A stretch of 64,000 nt of DNA from Streptomyces corallincola (lineage in GTDB: Bacteria > Actinomycetota > Actinomycetes > Streptomycetales > Streptomycetaceae): the NCBI RefSeq assembly GCF_019104725.1, contig NZ_JAHRXF010000013.1:1-64000 (forward strand), read 5' to 3'. The translations under genes and the position numbers were made by a program. The notes below the pieces were generated by a model. It saw only the letters and a program-made list of their open reading frames with translations, was not told where the DNA came from and did not search any database. Below are positions 59,408 to 64,000 of this stretch, in pieces (position 1 is the stretch's first letter; every line of letters begins with the position of its first letter).

Positions 59408-60571
59408 ATGGACGTCGGGCTCAAGCGCGAGCTGGAGGAGAAGGTCCGCTCCGGCGAGCGGCTGACCCGCGAGGACGGCATCGCGCTGTACGCGTCGGAC
59501 GACCTGGCCTGGCTGGGCGGCCTCGCGCACGAGGTGCGGACCCGCAAGAACGGTGACGTGGTCCACTTCAACGTCAACCGGCACCTCAACATGACCAACG
59601 TGTGCACGGCGTCCTGCGCCTACTGCTCCTTCCAGCGCAAGCCGGGCGAGAAGGACGCGTACACGATGCGCATCGAGGAGGCGGTGAAGCTCGCCAAGGC
59701 GATGGAGTCGGACAGCCTGACCGAGCTGCACATCGTCAACGGCCTGCACCCGAACCTGCCGTGGCGCTACTACCCGCGTTCCCTGCGGGAGTTGAAGGCC
59801 GCGCTGCCGGAGGTCTCGCTGAAGGCGTTCACCGCCACCGAGATCCACCACTTCGAGACCATCTCGGGCCTGTCCGCCTCGGAGATCCTGGACGAACTCA
59901 TCGACGCGGGCCTGGAGTCGCTGACCGGCGGCGGCGCGGAGATCTTCGACTGGGAGGTCCGGCAGCACATCGTGGACCACCGCACCCACTGGGAGGACTG
60001 GTCCCGCATCCACCGCCTGGCGCACGAGAAGGGCCTCAAGACCCCGTGCACCATGCTGTACGGGCACATCGAGGAGCCCCGCCACCGGGTGGACCACGTG
60101 CTCAGGCTGCGTGAACTCCAGGACGAGACCGGCGGCTTCCAGGTCTTCATCCCGCTGCGCTACCAGCACGACTTCGTGGACATGAAGGACGGCAAGGTCC
60201 GCAACCGCCTCCAGGCCCGCACCCGGATGGCGACCGGCGCCGAGGCGCTGAAGACGTTCGCCGTCTCCCGGCTGCTCTTCGACAACGTGCCGCACGTGAA
60301 GGTCTTCTGGGTCATGCACGGCGTGCAGACCGCCCAGCTCGCCCTCCAGCACGGCGCCGACGACATGGACGGCTCGGTCGTCGAGTACAAGATCACGCAC
60401 GACGCGGACAACTACGGCACGCCGAACAAGCTGACCCGCGAGGATCTGCTTGACCTGATCCGGGACGCCGGGTTCCGCCCGGTCGAGCGGAACACCCGCT
60501 ACGAGATCATCCGTGAGTACGACGGCCCGGACCCGCTGCGCCGCGAGTCGCCGCAGCCGATGCGGGTCTGA
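59408..60571 (+). CDS. mqnE: Aminofutalosine synthase (radical SAM)
   Basis: MqnE uses S-adenosylmethionine and a [4Fe-4S] cluster to convert 3-enolpyruvyl-benzoate into aminofutalosine, an early step of the futalosine menaquinone pathway. The 387-residue protein has the radical SAM Cys motif in NVCTASCAYCSFQRK (CX3CX2C near residue 67), preceded by HFNVNRHLNMTN. Other features are HIVNGLHPNLPWRYYPRSLRELK and GGGAEIFDWEVR near residue 173. I choose ATG 59408, which follows GAAAGGTG by 7 bases; a GTG at 59378 would add ten residues. A strong hairpin terminator ends the mqn group. Confidence 0.94.
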   Translation: MDVGLKRELEEKVRSGERLTREDGIALYASDDLAWLGGLAHEVRTRKNGDVVHFNVNRHLNMTNVCTASCAYCSFQRKPGEKDAYTMRIEEAVKLAKAMESDSLTELHIVNGLHPNLPWRYYPRSLRELKAALPEVSLKAFTATEIHHFETISGLSASEILDELIDAGLESLTGGGAEIFDWEVRQHIVDHRTHWEDWSRIHRLAHEKGLKTPCTMLYGHIEEPRHRVDHVLRLRELQDETGGFQVFIPLRYQHDFVDMKDGKVRNRLQARTRMATGAEALKTFAVSRLLFDNVPHVKVFWVMHGVQTAQLALQHGADDMDGSVVEYKITHDADNYGTPNKLTREDLLDLIRDAGFRPVERNTRYEIIREYDGPDPLRRESPQPMRV

Positions 60572-60634
60572 CGCCCGGCACCCGGCCGCACCCCGGTCGC
60601 GCGGCCCGGCGCCCCCGGTCCGTCCGCGCACGTC

Positions 60635-60665
60635 ACGCCCCCCTCGGCAGCCCCGAGGGGGGCGT
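60635..60665 (+). terminator. Terminator of mqnE
   Basis: Perfect 13-base arms (60635-60647 and 60653-60665) with a 5-base loop lie 63 bases after the mqnE stop codon. Confidence 0.93.
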
Positions 60666-60724
60666 TCGCGCATCCGTCACCGGAGCGCGGGAAGCCCGTT
60701 ACCTGTAAGGGTTACGATGGCGAT

Positions 60725-61249
60725 ATGGCTCTTACGTTCACCCTGGACCCCGATGTCACCCCGGCCCTGCGCGACGGCATCCTCGACCTGTGGGCCGATG
60801 TCACCGACGCCGGGGGCTCGGTGGGGTTCGTGCCGCCCGCCGACCGGGAGGCGATACGCCCCGAACTCGTCCGCCACCTCGCCCTGATGGCCGACGGCCG
60901 CACCCGGCTGCTCGTCGGCCACGACAGTGCGGGCCGGGTCGCGGCGACCGCGTTCGTCACCTTCAACAGCCACCGGCTGATGACCCACTGGGTGTGGCTG
61001 TACACGGTGATGGTCCACCCCCGGCACCAGGGGCGGGGGCACGGCCGGGACCTGATGTCCGCCGCCGCCGACGCGGTGCGCGGCATCGACGGCGTCGAGG
61101 CGATCCGCCTCACCTGCCGGGGCGGCCTCGGCCTGGAGCGGTTCTACGCCTCCTGCGGCTACAAGGAGGTCGGCCGGGTGCCCGGCGCGATCCGGGTGGC
61201 CGCCGGTGACGACCGGGACGACGTGATCATGCTGCTGCCGCTGACCTGA
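60725..61249 (+). CDS. GNAT-family N-acetyltransferase
   Basis: This 174-residue acetyltransferase has a GNAT fold: strand WLYTVMVHPRHQGRGHGRDLMSAAADAV near residue 100 contains the acetyl-CoA motif A (V-x-P-x-x-Q-G-R-G-x-G), followed by DGVEAIRLTCRGGLGLERFYASCGYKEVGRVPG. The acceptor is unknown. ATG 60725 comes 60 bases after the mqnE terminator; a short GTAAGGG upstream could act as ribosome binding site. It is likely a separate transcript. Confidence 0.92.
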   Translation: MALTFTLDPDVTPALRDGILDLWADVTDAGGSVGFVPPADREAIRPELVRHLALMADGRTRLLVGHDSAGRVAATAFVTFNSHRLMTHWVWLYTVMVHPRHQGRGHGRDLMSAAADAVRGIDGVEAIRLTCRGGLGLERFYASCGYKEVGRVPGAIRVAAGDDRDDVIMLLPLT

Positions 61250-61340
61250 GCGCCGGGCACCGCCCGACCCCCGTGCAAGATCGGGGACGAACCGTGCTTC
61301 ACTGGACGGTGCCTGACTGGAATCGGAAGAGTGGATTGAG

Positions 61341-61643
61341 ATGCTCCGCTACACGCTGATGCGCCTCGGCGTCTTCGCCGGCTGCCTCGTCGTCGTCTGG
61401 GGAGCCGTCTACTCCGGCATCTTCCCGCGCGGCTTCGGCGCCTCCAACTTCTTCTGGGTGGTGCTCCTCGCGCTGGTCCTGTCCGCGCCGATCAGCTGGG
61501 TCGTCCTGCGCCGCGAGCGCGAGCGGGCCTCGGTGCGGATCGTGGACCGGGTGGACCGGATGAAGGCCAACCTGGAGGCCAACCGCAGCCAGGAGGACGA
61601 CGAGACGGACAACGCCCCGACCCCGAGCCGGGCTTCCTCCTGA
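61341..61643 (+). CDS. DUF4229 small membrane protein
   Basis: This 100-residue protein starts MLRYTLMRLGVFAGCLVVVWGAVY and continues with a second hydrophobic segment (FFWVVLLALVLSAPISWVVL), then a basic region RRERERASVRIVDRVDRMKANLEAN and a polar tail. The two-helix plus long charged helix pattern matches DUF4229, a membrane family conserved in actinobacteria next to mqn and acyl-CoA synthetase genes. Its function is unknown. It precedes the acyl-CoA synthetase gene by about 170 bases. Confidence 0.88.
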   Translation: MLRYTLMRLGVFAGCLVVVWGAVYSGIFPRGFGASNFFWVVLLALVLSAPISWVVLRRERERASVRIVDRVDRMKANLEANRSQEDDETDNAPTPSRASS

Positions 61644-61814
61644 CCCCGGGCGCGGCCCGCCCTGCCCCGGATTCCGGTGCTGCACACTCCCGGCCCGATA
61701 CCCTCCCGGAACCCGCACCGGCCCCCCACAGCCGGGCCGTACGATCACGAGCCTGACCGGCGGTAACCCCCCACCTGAGCCGCCCCGCCGCAGGTGATCG
61801 CCCAGGAGCCGCCC

Positions 61815-63764
61815 GTGTCCACGCCGTACCCCGCCGCCGACGTCCCGGCACCCGCCGACCGCCCCGTCGCGGCCACCGACCACGATGGCCGCCCGGTGCT
61901 CGTCGAACCGGAACTGCGGCGGCTGGACGGCACGGTCCGCGAGGCGTACGTACCGCCGTTCGCGCCGTCGGTCCGGCACGGCTCGCTCGCCGATCTGCCC
62001 TTCGACAACGCGGCGGCCGACCCCGGCGCGGTCGTCCTCAGCCGACGGCTGGGCGGCGGCCGGTGGACCGACGTGAGCGCCGCCGAGTTCGCCGCGCAGG
62101 TGCACGCCGTCGCCAGGGGCCTGATCGCGGAGGGGCTGCGACCGGGCGACCGGATCGCCGTGATGGCCCGCACGGTCTACGAGTGGACGCTGCTGGATTT
62201 CGCCGCCTGGGCGGCCGGTCTGGTCACCGTGCCCATCTACCCCACCTCCTCGCCGTTCCAGACCCGCTGGATACTCCACGACTCCGGCGCGGTGGCCCTG
62301 TTCACCGAGACCGCCGCACAGGCCGCCGCCCTCGGCCCCGAACTGGACCGGCTGCCCGACCTCACCCGGATCCTGGTGATGGAACACGGCCAGGTGGACT
62401 CGCTCGCCGACGCGGGCGCCGACGTGCCGGACGCCGAGGTCGCCGTGCGCCGGGGCATGCTCGGCCCGGACACCCTCGCCACCCTGATCTACACCTCCGG
62501 CACCACCGGCCGCCCCAAGGGCTGCGCCCTCTCGCACGGCAACTTCTTCGCCGAGGTGGACAACGCCATCGAACTGCTGCACCCGGTCTTCCGGGCCGGG
62601 GCGGACGAGGCGATGTCGGTCCTCCTCTTCCTGCCGATGTCCCACGTCTTCGGGCGGATGGTCGCCATCGCCTGTGTCCGCGCCCGGGTCCGGCTCGGGC
62701 ACGCGCCCAGCCTCAAGCCCGAGGAACTGCTGCCCGACCTCGCCGCGTTCCGGCCGACCTGCCTGCTGACCATCCCGTACATGCTGGAGAAGGTGTACAA
62801 CTCGGCCCGCGCCAAGGCCGAGTCGGGCGGCAGGGCCACCACCTTCGACCGGGCCGCCGGGGTCGCCGTGCGCTACGGCGAGGCGCTGGAGGCCCGGCAG
62901 ACCGGCACCGGCGACGGACCCGCCCGCACCCTGAAGGCCGCCCGCTCGCTGTACGACCCGCTGGTCTACCGGCGCATCCGCAACGCGATGGGCGGCAGGG
63001 TCAAGTACGCCATCTCCGGCGGCTCCCCGCTCGGCCGCCGCCTCGCCGCGTTCTACGCGGGCGCGGGCATCCAGATCTTCGAGGGCTACGGCCTGACCGA
63101 GACCACGGCCGCCTCCACGGTCACCCCGCCGCTCAGTCCCCGGCTCGGCACGGTCGGCTGGCCGCTGCCCGGCGTCCGGGTCCGCATCGCCGCCGACGGC
63201 GAGATCCTCGTCTCCGGCGAGCATGTGCTGCGCGGCTACTGGGACCCGGCCGCGGGCGGAGTCGTACCCGCCACCCAGGACGGCTGGCTGGCCACCGGTG
63301 ACCTCGGCGCCCTCGACGACGAGGGCCATCTGACCATCACCGGCCGCAAGAAGGAGCTGCTGATCACCGCGGGCGGCAAGTCCGTGGCGCCCGCACCGCT
63401 GGAGAACTGGCTGCGCCAGCACCCGCTGATCTCCCAGTGCATGCTGGTCGGCGACGGCCGCCCCTACGTCGCCGCCCTCATCACCCTCGACACCGACGGC
63501 GTCACCCACTGGCGCCGGATGAACGGCAAGCACCCGGTGCCCCCGGAACTCCTGGTGGACGACCCCGATCTGGCCGCCGTGCTCCAGCGGGCGCTCGACG
63601 AGGCCAACCGGCTGGTCTCCCGCCCCGAGTCGGTGCGCAGGTTCGCCGTGCTGCCCAGGGACTTCACCGAGGAGGCCGGGCACCTCACCCCGTCGATGAA
63701 GCTGCGCCGCGAGCGCGTGATGCGGGACTTCGCCGCGGAGGTCGAGGGCCTGTACCGGAGATGA
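61815..63764 (+). CDS. Long-chain fatty-acid-CoA ligase (AMP-dependent synthetase)
   Basis: This 649-residue adenylate-forming enzyme activates a carboxylic acid to its CoA thioester. Motifs are LIYTSGTTGRPKGCALSHGN near residue 228 (phosphate loop), EGYGLTETTAASTVTPPL near residue 421, DGWLATGDLGALDDEGHLTITGRKKELLITAGGK near residue 489 and a C-terminal hinge-domain Lys in SMKLRRERVM. The YGLTETT motif and the long C-terminal domain resemble the FadD/FACS-type long-chain ligases (FAA1/ACSL-like). GTG 61815 follows AGGAG by 6 bases; the GTG at 61794 lacks such a site. The reading frame ends 236 bases before the right edge of the window. Confidence 0.9.
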   Translation: MSTPYPAADVPAPADRPVAATDHDGRPVLVEPELRRLDGTVREAYVPPFAPSVRHGSLADLPFDNAAADPGAVVLSRRLGGGRWTDVSAAEFAAQVHAVARGLIAEGLRPGDRIAVMARTVYEWTLLDFAAWAAGLVTVPIYPTSSPFQTRWILHDSGAVALFTETAAQAAALGPELDRLPDLTRILVMEHGQVDSLADAGADVPDAEVAVRRGMLGPDTLATLIYTSGTTGRPKGCALSHGNFFAEVDNAIELLHPVFRAGADEAMSVLLFLPMSHVFGRMVAIACVRARVRLGHAPSLKPEELLPDLAAFRPTCLLTIPYMLEKVYNSARAKAESGGRATTFDRAAGVAVRYGEALEARQTGTGDGPARTLKAARSLYDPLVYRRIRNAMGGRVKYAISGGSPLGRRLAAFYAGAGIQIFEGYGLTETTAASTVTPPLSPRLGTVGWPLPGVRVRIAADGEILVSGEHVLRGYWDPAAGGVVPATQDGWLATGDLGALDDEGHLTITGRKKELLITAGGKSVAPAPLENWLRQHPLISQCMLVGDGRPYVAALITLDTDGVTHWRRMNGKHPVPPELLVDDPDLAAVLQRALDEANRLVSRPESVRRFAVLPRDFTEEAGHLTPSMKLRRERVMRDFAAEVEGLYRR

Positions 63765-64000
63765 GGCGCGGGCCGGGACCGCGCGGACGCCCGTCCGGGC
63801 ACCCCGTGCGCCCGTGCGCCGCCCGGTACCGCCGCGACCCGGCGTCCGCTGCCCGCCGTTGCCCGCGATCCGGCCGCCCGGCGGGCCGGTGAACAGGTAA
63901 CGTGCCCCGCGGACAGCGCTGTTCACGGAAGAGACGGCCGCACGGCGGAAGGAAGGGTTCCGGACGGCCGCGCGCCGTCTCGGGAACCGACCGGGAACGG
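63765..64000. other. Right-edge intergenic region
   Basis: No gene or strong hairpin is visible in the last 236 bases. A purine-rich GGAAGGAAGGG near 63947 could precede a gene beginning beyond the window. Confidence 0.5.

Noticed and set aside
61299..63926. Long minus-strand frame opposite the acyl-CoA synthetase
   Set aside because: It is Gly/Val/Arg-rich without domains and lies opposite a clear AMP-forming ligase, so it is a shadow.
1..64000. tRNA, rRNA, transposase, integrase, phage or secondary-metabolite gene cluster
   Set aside because: I looked for tRNA T-loop and acceptor motifs, recombinase motifs and modular synthase domains and saw none, apart from the single lone condensation domain.

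Overview
This window is chromosomal DNA of a streptomycete. Base composition is very high in G+C, codon third positions are almost always G or C, and many genes start with GTG. It carries the Streptomyces developmental pair bldN-rsbN, a BldC-like regulator, the rex-hemA-hemC-hemD operon with its Rex operator, a DUF397/helix-turn-helix/ATPase locus of the whiJ/abaA type, a class I lysyl-tRNA synthetase and the futalosine-pathway menaquinone genes. I found no transposase, integrase, phage gene, tRNA, rRNA, CRISPR array or biosynthetic gene cluster; this is mostly core chromosome with small accessory patches.

Layout. 0-4.0 kb: HAD phosphatase, MFS transporter, AcuC-type deacetylase and a conserved actinobacterial protein. 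4.0-10.6 kb, developmental block: BldC-like regulator, the 32-residue ribosomal protein bS22, an epimerase and an acyltransferase on the plus strand, facing rsbN, bldN and a HAD-IB phosphatase on the minus strand. 10.7-17.9 kb, tetrapyrrole block: glutaredoxin, then rex-hemA-hemC-hemD joined by 4-base stop/start overlaps, a small secreted peptide and hemB. 17.9-22.2 kb, accessory patch: DUF4253, DUF3566-like, DUF397, XRE regulator, divergent ATPase, SDR and a second copy of the small secreted peptide family. 22.3-26.1 kb: divergent argS and lysS. 26.1-31.8 kb: DUF2637 membrane protein, two DUF3558 lipoproteins, an RtcB RNA ligase and two overlapping paralogous mini-lipoproteins. 31.8-44.4 kb: SDR, YnfA, LLM monooxygenase with FMN reductase, two-component system, ABC exporter, lipoproteins, CorA and a possibly frameshifted gene. 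44.7-53.0 kb: hemL, a phosphatase, a Tat lipoprotein deacetylase and the System II cytochrome c maturation set (ResA, CcdA, ResB, CcsB). 53-55.4 kb: stand-alone condensation-domain protein, nucleobase deaminase and PLDc_N protein. 55.6-60.6 kb: menaquinone genes mqnL, mqnP, mqnM, an Lrp regulator and mqnE. 60.7-64 kb: GNAT, DUF4229 and an acyl-CoA synthetase.

How it fits together. Much of the window serves respiration: Rex senses NADH/NAD+ and controls haem genes, hemB and hemL complete the path from glutamyl-tRNA to uroporphyrinogen III, System II attaches haem to cytochrome c, and the mqn genes make menaquinone. The second theme is development: the sigma factor/anti-sigma pair BldN-RsbN has BldD-like and BldN-like promoter sequences around it.

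The most unusual signals are: an 89-base insertion-like segment between mqnL and mqnP that carries a solitary type I-E-like CRISPR repeat inside a 30-codon ORF coupled at both ends (57041-57146); two paralogous secreted peptides with a fixed C-x19-C spacing and a shared upstream box (16.5 and 22 kb); a perfect 9-base inverted repeat between the divergent XRE regulator and ATPase genes; a BldN-type promoter in front of rsbN; and a degenerate methyltransferase half in the CysG/HemD fusion.
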